Positions 1 to 8,079 are shown, counted from the stretch's first letter. The stretch is 35,860 nucleotides of DNA from an uncultured Lachnospiraceae bacterium (GCA_934434905.1 CAKSAI010000002.1:1-35860), one strand, 5' to 3'. The notes: generated by a model not told the origin, from the letters alone. Made by a program: numbers and translations.

Positions 1-69
1 CGAGACGGGACTCGAACCCGCGGCCTCGACCTTGGCAAGGTCGCGCTCCACCAACTGAGCCACTCGCGC
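1..69 (-). tRNA. tRNA-Gly (anticodon GCC), 3' end cut by window edge
   Basis: On the minus strand the cloverleaf starts with acceptor GCGCGAG at position 69 followed by the invariant T8. The anticodon stem CGACC/GGTCG encloses a TTGCCAA loop with anticodon GCC. The T arm carries GGTTCGAGTCC. The last bases of the 3' acceptor strand lie beyond position 1, so the gene is truncated only by the window. It is last in a Phe-Gly-Gly cluster and lies 3 bases downstream of the next tRNA-Gly. Confidence 0.95.
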
Positions 70-72
70 ATA

Positions 73-143
73 AGCGGGTGATGGGAATCGAACCCACGTG
101 TCCAGCTTGGAAGGCTGGTGTTCTACCATTGAACTACACCCGC
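73..143 (-). tRNA. tRNA-Gly (anticodon TCC)
   Basis: Minus-strand acceptor GCGGGTG (143-137) pairs with CACCCGC (80-74), with discriminator T at 73. The anticodon stem CCAGC/GCTGG encloses a CTTCCAA loop, giving anticodon TCC. CCA is not encoded. It sits between tRNA-Phe and tRNA-Gly(GCC), so the cluster carries two glycine isoacceptors. Confidence 0.96.
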
Positions 144-146
144 AAG

Positions 147-164
147 TGTCATTTAAAAATGACA
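147..164. repeat. 8-bp inverted repeat in the tRNA spacer
   Basis: A perfect inverted repeat (TGTCATTT at 147-154, AAATGACA at 157-164, two-base loop) fills nearly all of the spacer between tRNA-Phe and tRNA-Gly(TCC). It would form a small hairpin in the polycistronic precursor and could mark a processing site. That role is inference. Confidence 0.5.
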
Positions 165-165
165 G

Positions 166-238
<73 letters not shown>

Positions 239-263
239 TCATGCTGTCGCCAGCAACGGTATT

Positions 264-292
264 ATTTTAGCGTCTTTCACTGCAGATGTCAA
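264..292 (-). promoter_or_regulatory. Sigma-A-type promoter of the tRNA cluster
   Basis: On the minus strand a perfect -35 TTGACA (292-287) is followed by a 17-base spacer and -10 TAAAAT (269-264). The expected start, near position 257, is about 20 bases before tRNA-Phe, so this promoter most likely drives all three tRNAs. Confidence 0.85.
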
Positions 293-537
293 GAAGTTTT
301 TTTCTTTTATGCGCAAAAATTTTTCAGGGAAATATTTCTTTTAAATTTCTTTACATTCTGTTTAGACACTTTTTAAGTTTCTTTATGGTTATTTTAGGAA
401 GCGTACACATTTTACACACACTTTCCTTTTATACTGAATATATCAAATGAAGCAAGACATTTGATACCAAATACGCCAGTTTCCTTTTTTCGTGTATTCC
501 CCAACGGGAATGCAACATTTCATAAATTTACTCCCCC
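293..537. other. AT-rich gene-free stretch
   Basis: This region between the tRNA promoter and the terminator of the XRE gene is T-rich on the plus strand. I see no ribosome binding site with an open frame, no RNA-like fold and no convincing plus-strand promoter. Confidence 0.6.
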
Positions 538-565
538 CAAAAAGCGCTGCTTAAAGCAGCGCTTT
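538..565 (-). terminator. Intrinsic terminator of the XRE gene
   Basis: A perfect 12-base inverted repeat (541-552 and 554-565) forms a GC-rich hairpin. Read on the minus strand it ends in a run of T just after the stem. It lies 25 bases past the stop codon of the XRE regulator. Confidence 0.8.
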
Positions 566-589
566 CCCTTTGTCCAAAATATCAGTATA

Positions 590-952
590 TCAGGTCTTGC
601 TTTCTCTCCTCTTACCCTTTTGCTTCATATCTCTCTTATGAAAGAAGTGTGCCTGTTCATACAGAAGATCCTGATTCTCCGGCAGCATATCCCGATAGAT
701 TCCAACCAGTTCACTTTCACGCACATTGACTGGCTCATCCGATCTTTTCCTGGTATTGGTGACTCCCAGCAGATAATCCGTGGAAACATCAAAATATTCC
801 GCCATGCGGATCAGTGTATCATAGTCCGGGCAGCGCTTCCCCTTAATATATCCGTTCAATGTCGACGCCTCGATATGCAAATCCTGTGCCAACTGCTTCT
901 GGGTCAGATCCCAGTCCTCCAGCAGACTCTCCAAACGTTCTCCAATGCCCAT
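590..952 (-). CDS. XRE-family transcriptional regulator (small HTH protein)
   Basis: This 120-residue protein has an N-terminal helix-turn-helix of the XRE/Cro-CI type at about residues 5-64, with the family pattern LTQKQLAQ, TLNGYIKGKR and the closing FDVSTDYLLG. The rest (65-120) is a charged tail ending in KRRESKT with no recognised domain. The start at 952 is chosen because GGAGG lies 7 bases before it; an earlier in-frame ATG at 1045 has no such site. It probably binds DNA as a dimer. Three boxes spaced 20 bp apart just upstream (1011-1070) are the obvious candidate operators, suggesting autoregulation. It ends at a clear terminator. Its other targets are not known. Confidence 0.88.
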   Translation of the reverse strand: MGIGERLESLLEDWDLTQKQLAQDLHIEASTLNGYIKGKRCPDYDTLIRMAEYFDVSTDYLLGVTNTRKRSDEPVNVRESELVGIYRDMLPENQDLLYEQAHFFHKRDMKQKGKRRESKT

Positions 953-1010
953 CAAATCCCTCCTTTTGTTCCATCTTAAGGTATTTGCTGCGCACGGGTT
1001 GTAAAATACG

Positions 1011-1070
1011 CGCTTTGCATATTCATTCGCCAAATCGCATATCAATTACTCGTTTTGCATATGCCTGCCA
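1011..1070. promoter_or_regulatory. Three 20-bp direct repeats, candidate XRE operators
   Basis: GCATAT occurs at 1017-1022, 1037-1042 and 1057-1062, with exactly 20 bp between successive copies. Flanking bases are partly conserved (TTTGCATAT in units 1 and 3, ATCGCATAT in unit 2). The block fills the upstream region of the XRE gene and abuts the SDR stop codon. Two-turn spacing would put three bound proteins on one helix face. Operator function is inferred from position and periodicity. Confidence 0.6.
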
Positions 1071-1802
1071 TCAGATCCAGCCGCCGTCCAACGTCACAAT
1101 CTGCCCGGTGAGATAGGCAGGCGCATCTGCAAGGAAGGCCGCCAGCTCGGCCACCTCCTGCGGCGTCCCGTACCTGCCGCAGGGAAGCTCCTGCTCCAAA
1201 GCCTGCCGTTCCCCCTTCGTAAAGCACCGATTCATATCCGTATCAATCACGCCACAGGCAATGGCATTCACCTGTATATTGCTGGGCGCAAGTTCCTTGG
1301 CGAGTGCCCTTGTCAGCGCATTCACGCCGCCCTTGGAGGCAGAGTACGCGACCTCACAGGAAGCTCCCACATTTCCCCATACGGAGGAAATATTCACGAT
1401 TTTTCCGCTCTTCTTATGGAGCATCTGCTTCGCTGCATATTTGCTGCACAGGAATACAGAGGTGAGGTTTGTCCGGATCACCTGCTCCCACTTCTCCTCC
1501 GGCATCTCCGTCATGAGACCGATATGGGCAATTCCGGCATTGTTTACCAGAACGTCCACTCCTCCCAGCCGGGTATCTATCTCCTCCATGACCTCCTTCA
1601 CGAATCCGGTGTCCCCTATATCCCCTGCAAAAGGTACACAGACCACATGATACTGCTCTGCAATCTGCTCTGCCTTCTGGCGCAGTCGTTCTTCATTTCG
1701 CCCATTGATCGCCAGGCGGTAGCCCTCCTTAGCGAATCGCTCAGCAATAGCCGCACCGATTCCACGGGAAGCCCCTGTTATGAATGCTGTTTTTGATCTC
1801 AT
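1071..1802 (-). CDS. Short-chain dehydrogenase/reductase, FabG-like
   Basis: This 243-residue classical SDR has the NAD(P)-binding glycine motif TGASRGIG at residues 9-16, NNAG at 87-90 and the catalytic set N112, S140, Y153 and K157 (YSASK). It ends in the usual GGWI-like sequence (LDGGWI). Length and motifs fit 3-oxoacyl-ACP reductases, but many SDRs of this shape reduce other carbonyl substrates. No other fatty-acid genes are adjacent, so fabG itself is not claimed. The start at 1802 has GGGAG upstream at suitable distance. A longer frame from 1856 would overlap the putative -10 element. The XRE gene lies 118 bases downstream on the same strand. Confidence 0.9.
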   Translation of the reverse strand: MRSKTAFITGASRGIGAAIAERFAKEGYRLAINGRNEERLRQKAEQIAEQYHVVCVPFAGDIGDTGFVKEVMEEIDTRLGGVDVLVNNAGIAHIGLMTEMPEEKWEQVIRTNLTSVFLCSKYAAKQMLHKKSGKIVNISSVWGNVGASCEVAYSASKGGVNALTRALAKELAPSNIQVNAIACGVIDTDMNRCFTKGERQALEQELPCGRYGTPQEVAELAAFLADAPAYLTGQIVTLDGGWI

Positions 1803-1834
1803 TTGCTCATCTCCCTGCTGATGTTCGTATTTAA

Positions 1835-1863
1835 AGTATACCATACTTACCAGCAAAATGGTA
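1835..1863 (-). promoter_or_regulatory. Putative extended -10 promoter of the SDR gene
   Basis: On the minus strand TGGTATACT (1843-1835) is an extended -10 element. The -35 position (1863-1858, TACCAT) is poor. It lies 32 bases before the SDR start and overlaps the region divergent to the HPF promoter. Confidence 0.45.
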
Positions 1864-1892
1864 TTGTTATGTCATCAGAAATAATGTATAAT
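1864..1892 (+). promoter_or_regulatory. Promoter of the hpf gene
   Basis: TTGTTA (1864-1869), a 17-base spacer and a perfect TATAAT (1887-1892) lie 45 bases before the HPF start codon. AAAGGAG at 1921-1927 is the ribosome binding site. Confidence 0.8.
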
Positions 1893-1936
1893 GAACATGA
1901 CATTTATGTCAATACACAGTAAAGGAGTTGGACATC

Positions 1937-2464
1937 ATGCGTATTACAATCACTGGGAAAAACATCGACATCACACCTGGCCTGCGGCAGGCTGTGGAGG
2001 ACAAGCTTTCAAAGCTTGAGCGGTATTTTACTCCTGAGACAGACGTTATCGTAACTTTAAGTGTTGAAAAGGAAAGACAGAAGATCGAGGTTACCATCCC
2101 GGTCAAGGGCAATATCATCCGCTCTGAGCAGGTAAGTAACGATATGTATGTTTCTATCGATCTGGTCGAGGAGATTATTGAACGTCAGTTAAAGAAATAC
2201 AAGAACAAGCTGGTCAATGCCAAGCAGGGTGTTTCCCCCTTCCAGCCTGACTTCATGGAAAACGAGACCGAGGACGATGAAGAGATCAAGATCATCCGTA
2301 CCAAGCGCTTCGGCATGAAGCCCATGTATCCGGAGGATGCATGCGTGCAGATGGAGCTTCTGGGACACAGCTTCTTTGTTTTCCAGAATGCGGAGACCGA
2401 CGAGGTCAATGTTGTCTATAAGAGAAAGGGCAATACTTACGGACTGATCGAGCCGGAATTCTAA
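1937..2464 (+). CDS. hpf: Long-form ribosome hibernation-promoting factor
   Basis: This 175-residue protein has an N-terminal S30AE/RaiA-type domain (about residues 1-100, starting MRITITGKNI and containing the YVSIDLVEEIIERQL helix). An acidic linker follows, then the C-terminal dimerisation domain (about 118-175, KIIRTKRFGMKPM to NTYGLIEPEF). In Firmicutes this long form binds the 30S decoding region and joins two 70S ribosomes into inactive 100S dimers in stationary phase. The ATG at 1937 is preferred over an in-frame TTG at 1928 because it sits 9 bases from AAAGGAG. It is a single-gene unit with its own promoter and terminator, and the only plus-strand gene in the first 11 kb. Confidence 0.96.
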   Translation: MRITITGKNIDITPGLRQAVEDKLSKLERYFTPETDVIVTLSVEKERQKIEVTIPVKGNIIRSEQVSNDMYVSIDLVEEIIERQLKKYKNKLVNAKQGVSPFQPDFMENETEDDEEIKIIRTKRFGMKPMYPEDACVQMELLGHSFFVFQNAETDEVNVVYKRKGNTYGLIEPEF

Positions 2465-2481
2465 AACAGGTTTTCTGCATG

Positions 2482-2519
2482 AAAACAGCCAGTTCGCAAA
2501 AACCTGGCTGTTTTCTTTT
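2482..2519 (+). terminator. Intrinsic terminator of hpf, possibly bidirectional
   Basis: AAAACAGCCAG (2482-2492) and its reverse complement (2504-2514) form an 11-bp stem followed by TTTTCTTTT. It lies 17 bases past the hpf stop and 20 bases from the stop of the convergent MgtC-type gene, so it may serve both. Confidence 0.88.
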
Positions 2520-2538
2520 GCAGTGTACCGAAACCAAA

Positions 2539-3216
2539 CTAACCCCGAACCGAGATGACACCCGGATAATCTGCCAACGTATTTACGAATTCTACCTTGT
2601 CGATCTGTGGCGGGAATACCAGCTCCATCTCTACCTTGACATCCTCATTATCACTGCGGTTGATCCGGATAGATGTGATCTCTACCTGTTCCTCTGCGAT
2701 GTGATTCTCCAGTTCATGAATGCTCATCTTGCTGTCTATCGTCAGCTTTATCGTGACCCGATATGCCTCATTGGACAGAAAGCCTACCCGGTGCAGCAAT
2801 CCCTGCAGGCCAACCAACAGTATTCCACTGGCAATACCCACCACATACTGCCCGGCGCCTACACTCATACCGACGCCTGCTGTGGCCCAGATTCCAGCCG
2901 CAGTGGTGAGACCACTGACAGAGGTGTTATTTTTCACAAAAATAATACCTGCACCCAGGAATCCGACCCCGCTGACGATCTGCGCCGCCACACGGGAAGC
3001 ATCGTAGTCCGGAATATCCCCGAACCCGTATTTTGATACGATCATCATCAGGGCCGCGCCAAAGGCCACAATGGCATGGGTACGCACCCCTGCCATCTTG
3101 CTCCGGTTCTTCCGCTCAAAGCCGATTGCCATTCCAAGAATACTGGCAAGGATGATTCGCAGCAGCAATTCGCCCTGTTCCAGACAATACATTCCGATTG
3201 ACTGTAATGTACTCAC
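2539..3216 (-). CDS. MgtC/SapB-family membrane protein
   Basis: This 225-residue protein has about four to five membrane helices in residues 10-150 and a soluble C-terminal domain (about 155-225). The MgtC/SapB signature is clear: IGFERKNRSKMAGVRTHA early on, then GVGFLGAGIIF. MgtC proteins modulate Mg2+ homeostasis and F-type ATP synthase in pathogens; in commensal Clostridia the role is open. I place the start at GTG 3216, 9 bases after AAAGGAG. The upstream ATG at 3240 would put that site inside the gene. It is last in the minus-strand group SNF2-HAD-AraD-MgtC, 60 bases after the epimerase gene, and converges on hpf. Confidence 0.9.
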   Translation of the reverse strand: MSTLQSIGMYCLEQGELLLRIILASILGMAIGFERKNRSKMAGVRTHAIVAFGAALMMIVSKYGFGDIPDYDASRVAAQIVSGVGFLGAGIIFVKNNTSVSGLTTAAGIWATAGVGMSVGAGQYVVGIASGILLVGLQGLLHRVGFLSNEAYRVTIKLTIDSKMSIHELENHIAEEQVEITSIRINRSDNEDVKVEMELVFPPQIDKVEFVNTLADYPGVISVRG

Positions 3217-3276
3217 TCTCTCATTCTCCTTTTCTCTCATTCATGCTTGTATTTTATGAAATCTCTAAAAAGTGTT

Positions 3277-3978
3277 TTATTTCCCGGATTGACCGTAGTA
3301 CGCATTCGCGCCATGCTTCCGGTAATAATGCTTATCCAGCAGCTCCTGGGGCGCCGGTTCGTTCCCGGGACGGATCATTTCGCTTAAGGCTGCCATTTTC
3401 GCGACCTCTTCCAGAACCACCGCATTATGGACTGCCTCATGGGCATCCTTTCCCCAGGTAAAGGGGCCGTGATTCTTGCAAAGGACCGTCGGTACAGCCT
3501 CATAGTCAAGATTCCTTGCAGCAAATTCATCGGCGATCAGAACCCCGGTATTCCGCTCGTAGGCCTCCTCGATCTCCGCCTTGGTATGATTTCTCACACA
3601 GGGGACTTCTCCGTAGATATAATCCGCATGGGTAGTCCCATAGCAGGGAATCCCTCGTCCGGTCTGCGCCCAGCTGGTCGCCCAGGTGGAATGCGTATGT
3701 ACGATCCCTCCGATATTCGGGAAGCGATTGTAGAGTACCGCATGGGTCGGTGTATCTGAGGACGGACTGTATGCCCCCTCCACCCGATTGCCGTCAAGAT
3801 CCACCACTACCATATCCTCCGGTGTCAGCTTCTCGTAATCCACGCCACTTGGCTTGATGACAAATAAGCCCGATGCCCGGTCAATGCCGCTGACATTTCC
3901 CCAGGTAAAGGTCACCAGACCATACTTCGGAAGCTGCATGTTCGCTTCATACACTTCCTGCTTTAGTCGTTCCAGCAT
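3277..3978 (-). CDS. araD: L-ribulose-5-phosphate 4-epimerase
   Basis: This 233-residue class II aldolase-type epimerase interconverts L-ribulose-5-P and D-xylulose-5-P, linking arabinose use to the pentose phosphate pathway. By alignment from memory with the E. coli enzyme (offset of one), the metal ligands H94, H96 (HTHS) and H170 (KNHGPF), the acids D75 and D119 and a C-terminal tyrosine near 227-228 are all present. The length also matches (231 in E. coli). The start at 3978 follows GGAAAGG; the longer frame from 4032 overlaps the HAD gene. No araA or araB lies in the window. The HAD phosphatase gene is 19 bases upstream, probably in one transcript. Confidence 0.93.
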   Translation of the reverse strand: MLERLKQEVYEANMQLPKYGLVTFTWGNVSGIDRASGLFVIKPSGVDYEKLTPEDMVVVDLDGNRVEGAYSPSSDTPTHAVLYNRFPNIGGIVHTHSTWATSWAQTGRGIPCYGTTHADYIYGEVPCVRNHTKAEIEEAYERNTGVLIADEFAARNLDYEAVPTVLCKNHGPFTWGKDAHEAVHNAVVLEEVAKMAALSEMIRPGNEPAPQELLDKHYYRKHGANAYYGQSGK

Positions 3979-3997
3979 ATACACACCTTTCCTTTCA

Positions 3998-4783
3998 TCA
4001 TAAATGAGAAGCGATCTCCTTAAGGTCCGCATAGATTCCGTCCGGCTTCACCGTCGATTTCTCCACGTCGGAAAGCTTCGTCTCACCGGACAGCACCAGC
4101 AATCCCTTCGCTCCGTTATTCACGCCGGTAGCGACATCTGTGTAAAGCCGATCACCCACAAAGGCAATTTCCTCCCTTGCCAGCCCGGTCCGGTGCAGGA
4201 TCATCTCCACTGTCTCCGCGTAAGGCTTACCCAGATACTTTGGTTCCCGCCCGGTGGACAGGCTTATCGCTGCACAGAAGGCTCCGCAGTCCGGGATAAA
4301 TCCGGTCTCCGTAGGACAGTTAATATCCAGATGCGTAGCCAGAAATACTGCCCCGTTCCGAACATAGTCGCACATCCGCGTCAGCTTGTCATAGGTCAGT
4401 TCCATATCGAACGCCGCCACCGCCACATCCGGCTGCTCATGCTCCACCAGCCGGATTCCGGCCTGGACGAAGGATTCCTTCAGGGCTTCTGTTCCCATCA
4501 GATACACGGACTTTCCCCGGTAATGCGTGTTCAGGTACTCAATCGTCACATCCCCGGAGGTCATGATATCCCTGCTCTCAATGGTGCAGCCCATTTTTCC
4601 AAGCTTCTCGATATAATTTGCGGAAGTCTTAGAGGAATTATTGGTAAAAAACATATAATTCCTGCCGGTTTCCCGTACCTTCTTTAAGAACTCCATAGAT
4701 CCCGGTATCATCTGATTTCCCAGATAGAAGGTTCCATCCATATCCAGCACAAAAAGCCGGATGTCCTTTAATAATTGTTCCAT
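3998..4783 (-). CDS. HAD-IIA (NagD-type) sugar-phosphate phosphatase
   Basis: This 261-residue HAD superfamily subfamily IIA phosphatase has motif I DMDGT (nucleophile D14, acid D16), motif II TNNSSKT (47-53), motif III lysine in LGKPYAET (K186) and motif IV GDRLYTD (210-216). The large cap between motifs II and III is typical of NagD and p-nitrophenylphosphatases. Such enzymes dephosphorylate nucleotides or sugar phosphates. Its place next to araD recalls B. subtilis AraL, a NagD-type phosphatase of the arabinose operon thought to relieve sugar-phosphate stress, so a similar job is plausible here. The start at 4783 has AGAGGAG 6 bases upstream. Frames reaching back to 5023 run inside the SNF2 gene and are not real. 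Confidence 0.92.
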   Translation of the reverse strand: MEQLLKDIRLFVLDMDGTFYLGNQMIPGSMEFLKKVRETGRNYMFFTNNSSKTSANYIEKLGKMGCTIESRDIMTSGDVTIEYLNTHYRGKSVYLMGTEALKESFVQAGIRLVEHEQPDVAVAAFDMELTYDKLTRMCDYVRNGAVFLATHLDINCPTETGFIPDCGAFCAAISLSTGREPKYLGKPYAETVEMILHRTGLAREEIAFVGDRLYTDVATGVNNGAKGLLVLSGETKLSDVEKSTVKPDGIYADLKEIASHL

Positions 4784-4800
4784 GACACACTCCTCTCTTT

Positions 4801-7800
4801 TTACCGCAATAACTCCAGCAATTCCTCCCTGGTAATAGACGCGGCCCCGGTTCCGCTTCCGCTTAAGACCTCGTCCGCCAACTCCTGCTTCCGTTCCTGC
4901 AGCTTCATGATATTTTCCTCGATGGTTCCCTGGCTGATAAGCTTGTACACGGTAACCGGATTCTCCTGGCCGATGCGGTGCGCACGGTCCGTGGCCTGAT
5001 TCTGTGCCGCCACATTCCACCATGGATCGTAATGGATCACAATATCTGCTGCTGTCAGATTCAGTCCTGTTCCTCCGGCCTTCAAGGAGATACAGAACAC
5101 CTCGGTCTCATCTGTTTGGAAAGCCCGGACCAGCTCCTGGCGCTTCTCCTTGCTGGTGGCTCCCGTCAGGACATAGAAGCTTATGTTCTCTCTGCGAAGC
5201 CGATCCTGAATGCGTTCCAGCATGGATGTAAACTGGGAAAACAGCAACACCTTATGCTGATTGGAAACCGCACTCTGAACCAGTTGAATACAGGCATCCA
5301 GCTTCGCAGAATCCCCCTGATAGCCGTCAAATACCAGCGCCGGATCACAGCAAAGCTGGCGCAGCTTCGTAAGCTCCGCCAGAATCTGGAGCTTGGAATT
5401 CTTAAAGTCCTCATCCGACTTCTCCTTCAGCATGATCTGAATTCGCTTCACGTGGGCATCGTACAGCTCCTGCTGCTCCCCCTCCAGGCGGACATACAGA
5501 TTCTCCTCGGATTTCTCCGGCAGATCCTTCAACACATCACGCTTCAGTCTTCGCAGCACAAATGGCGCAATCATCTTCTGAAGCCGCGCCATAGCCTTTT
5601 CATCCTGTTCCTTGATGATCCTCTTCTCGAATTCCTCCCGGAACCGCCGTTCACTGAACAAAAATCCCGGCATGAGATAATCAAAGATACTCCAAAGCTC
5701 TCCCAGTCGGTTCTCAATGGGTGTCCCGGTCAGGGCCAGCTTAAACTGCGCACGAATCTCCTTCACCGCTTTTGCAGCCTGAGTGCCATGATTCTTGATA
5801 AACTGTGCTTCATCGATAACCTCATAGCCGAAGTTCATCCCTTCATAATATTCCAGATCCCGCTTCAGCAGGTCATAGGAGGTAATCAGGATCTCATCCT
5901 TCCCGGACTGCCGGATAAGCGCTTCCCGCTCGGCTGCATTCCCTGCGATCACGCGAACCTTAAGCCCCGGCGCAAACCGTCCGAACTCATTCTGCCAGTT
6001 ATAGACCAGGGAAGCAGGTGTCACGATCAACGTCCGCTTCTGCGTCCCGGCAGGAATCTCCTGATACTCGGACAGCAGGAATGCGATCACCTGGATCGTC
6101 TTACCCAGTCCCATATCATCCGCCAGGATTCCGCCGAAACCATTGTTGTTTAAGGTCTTAAGCCACAGAAAACCCGTCTTCTGGTACTCCCGAAGCACAT
6201 GCTCCAGTTCTCCCGGAATAATAAAGTCATTTTCCTCCACCGTCTTCATGTTCTCCACCAGACGACGGAAGTCGCTGTTTCGCACGGAGGATAAGACCTT
6301 GCTCTCCTTAAGCTGCGCATCCATGTACAGGGAGCGGTAGCGTGGAACCTCGATCTCATCCTTTGCAAGCTGCCGATCTGAGAGCTGCAGCCCATCCTGA
6401 AGCTCCTTTAACTCCTCCAGTCCGGCATCCTGTACCTTTATAATATCCCCGTTTTTCAGACGGTAAAACTTCTTCTTACGCTGATACCGTGACAGAAGCT
6501 CGATGAGCTGATCCTTGGGCATCTCCCCTGCCGTCAGCTCCAGCTTCAGCAGCTCCCCTGACAGGGATACGCCCACCGTAACCTTGGGTACCCGCACCAC
6601 ATGGATCCGCTTAAGGCTCTCCGACACGAAGACCTCGGCCACCTGGGAAAGCTCCTGAATTCCCCTGGTTAGGAGCTCGTACAGAAGCTCCTCATCACCG
6701 CTTAAGACCATGATCTTGCGCTGGTTGTCATAGGCGTTGGTGTAGCGGTCGATCACCTTCCGCAGAGCCATCTCATCCGGTAGGTTCCGCGTTCTTAGAT
6801 CCCTCTCCTCATACAGCAGGTACTCCTTCTCTCCATATGCCGCGATGCCCTTAAAGGTAATCATATCGTCACCTTCCAGATCAAGATATACCTTAAGCGC
6901 CACCGGTTCAACACCATATTCTTTCTCATCAAAGTTTTGAATCTCGCATTGAAACGCCTGCTTCAGTTCCGGAAGAAGATTCCTGCAGAAGGAGGGTATG
7001 TCTGCCTTTTCCACGAAGCTGATGAGACTGCGCATTTTATCCAGGCAATCCATAAAATCCTCTACCGGTTCCAACTGTTCCTTGGGAATCCGGTAGATAC
7101 ATCCCTCATCAAAGCATATGTAATGGCTTCTGCCACGACATGTCGGCATGGGTGCCAGCTTCAGTTCTATGCCATCCGCCTGCCCCTGGATGACCAGTCC
7201 CCGCTTAGGAGCCTTGGGCTCTACATGCCAGAACTGGCTTCTCTGTCCGCCCACGGTTCCGCTGATCTCATCCGTGCCCATGGCATCCAGATATTTCTCC
7301 ATTTCAAGACCATCCAGCGGAATTTCCCGAATCTTCGGACTTCCATAGGAATAGTAATACCGATACTCCTGATATGCGGACGCATTTTCCCGGACCCAGG
7401 TATTGATAAACTTCACGTAGGGCTTGGAACGCTCTGTAAAATTCTCCTCCACATGTGAAAATACCAGCTTCTTTCCATAGGAATAATATTCCCCCGTCTC
7501 CATCCGCGCCGCAAACTCCACAACGTCCTTTAACACATACAACTGGGTGATACCAATCTTGAATTCTACCTTCACCCCTTCGGAACTGACATACAGAAAT
7601 GGCACAAGCTCTACCTGTCCAAGATGCTCCCGCCGCACATAAGGCAGGCTGCGCCTGGTTCCGCGGTTCTCCAGGAGCTTCTTCATGGGCTGTGCCGTAT
7701 GGCGCACCATGCCTCTTTGCATCTGCTGAAGCTTCCTTAAGCTCTCCTCCCGCTTGGCGGCATACTGATTGACGCTCTGCTGACGATCGTGTCGATGCAC

Positions 7801-8079
7801 ATACTCCAGCAGCACCGCTACGCAGTGCTTACAGATCCCAGCATATTCCGAAAAAGCCGGGCACTCGCAGTCAATGTATTCAATCTCATCCTCCGCCGTA
7901 TTGATGCTGGCATCTACCTGATAGAGATTCCTGCCGCTGCCCTTCACTACCGCATTGATCTCATCAAAGTCACCGTCTTCATCCACATCAAATTCCCACA
8001 CATCCCCCTGCTGAAAGAGCTGCTGCCCCTTCTGATAGGTGGGTGCGTAGGCCATATTTTTTATCTGTGTACGATCCAT
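4801..8079 (-). CDS. SNF2-family DEAD/DEAH-type helicase with SWIM zinc finger
   Basis: This 1092-residue protein has a SWIM zinc finger near the N-terminus (C71, C73, C83, H85). A long bacterial SNF2-associated middle region (about 150-610) follows. The ATPase core has Walker A DDMGLGKT (654-661), DEAQ in place of DEAH (756-759) and TGTPIEN (784-790). The C-terminal helicase lobe ends in the TDRAHRIGQ motif near 1040. Such bacterial Swi2/Snf2 proteins translocate on double-stranded DNA or displace bound proteins such as RNA polymerase; the substrate is unknown. The start has AAGGA upstream. It is first of the group SNF2-HAD-AraD-MgtC and has a putative promoter at 8178-8207. Confidence 0.94.
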   Translation of the reverse strand: MDRTQIKNMAYAPTYQKGQQLFQQGDVWEFDVDEDGDFDEINAVVKGSGRNLYQVDASINTAEDEIEYIDCECPAFSEYAGICKHCVAVLLEYVHRHDRQQSVNQYAAKREESLRKLQQMQRGMVRHTAQPMKKLLENRGTRRSLPYVRREHLGQVELVPFLYVSSEGVKVEFKIGITQLYVLKDVVEFAARMETGEYYSYGKKLVFSHVEENFTERSKPYVKFINTWVRENASAYQEYRYYYSYGSPKIREIPLDGLEMEKYLDAMGTDEISGTVGGQRSQFWHVEPKAPKRGLVIQGQADGIELKLAPMPTCRGRSHYICFDEGCIYRIPKEQLEPVEDFMDCLDKMRSLISFVEKADIPSFCRNLLPELKQAFQCEIQNFDEKEYGVEPVALKVYLDLEGDDMITFKGIAAYGEKEYLLYEERDLRTRNLPDEMALRKVIDRYTNAYDNQRKIMVLSGDEELLYELLTRGIQELSQVAEVFVSESLKRIHVVRVPKVTVGVSLSGELLKLELTAGEMPKDQLIELLSRYQRKKKFYRLKNGDIIKVQDAGLEELKELQDGLQLSDRQLAKDEIEVPRYRSLYMDAQLKESKVLSSVRNSDFRRLVENMKTVEENDFIIPGELEHVLREYQKTGFLWLKTLNNNGFGGILADDMGLGKTIQVIAFLLSEYQEIPAGTQKRTLIVTPASLVYNWQNEFGRFAPGLKVRVIAGNAAEREALIRQSGKDEILITSYDLLKRDLEYYEGMNFGYEVIDEAQFIKNHGTQAAKAVKEIRAQFKLALTGTPIENRLGELWSIFDYLMPGFLFSERRFREEFEKRIIKEQDEKAMARLQKMIAPFVLRRLKRDVLKDLPEKSEENLYVRLEGEQQELYDAHVKRIQIMLKEKSDEDFKNSKLQILAELTKLRQLCCDPALVFDGYQGDSAKLDACIQLVQSAVSNQHKVLLFSQFTSMLERIQDRLRRENISFYVLTGATSKEKRQELVRAFQTDETEVFCISLKAGGTGLNLTAADIVIHYDPWWNVAAQNQATDRAHRIGQENPVTVYKLISQGTIEENIMKLQERKQELADEVLSGSGTGAASITREELLELLR

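Noticed and set aside
430..435. TATACT as a plus-strand promoter element
   Set aside because: No -35 lies at a usable distance and no plus-strand gene follows.
461..979. 172-codon plus-strand frame
   Set aside because: It lies antisense to the XRE gene and runs through its terminator. It has no ribosome binding site and no recognisable protein features.
1011..1070. Possible CRISPR-like array
   Set aside because: The conserved core is only about 6-9 bp, spacing is 20 bp in total and there are no cas genes. An operator array explains it better.
3998..5023. Long version of the HAD gene starting inside the SNF2 gene
   Set aside because: The extra N-terminus lacks family similarity and overlaps SNF2 coding. 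A strong ribosome binding site supports the start at 4783.
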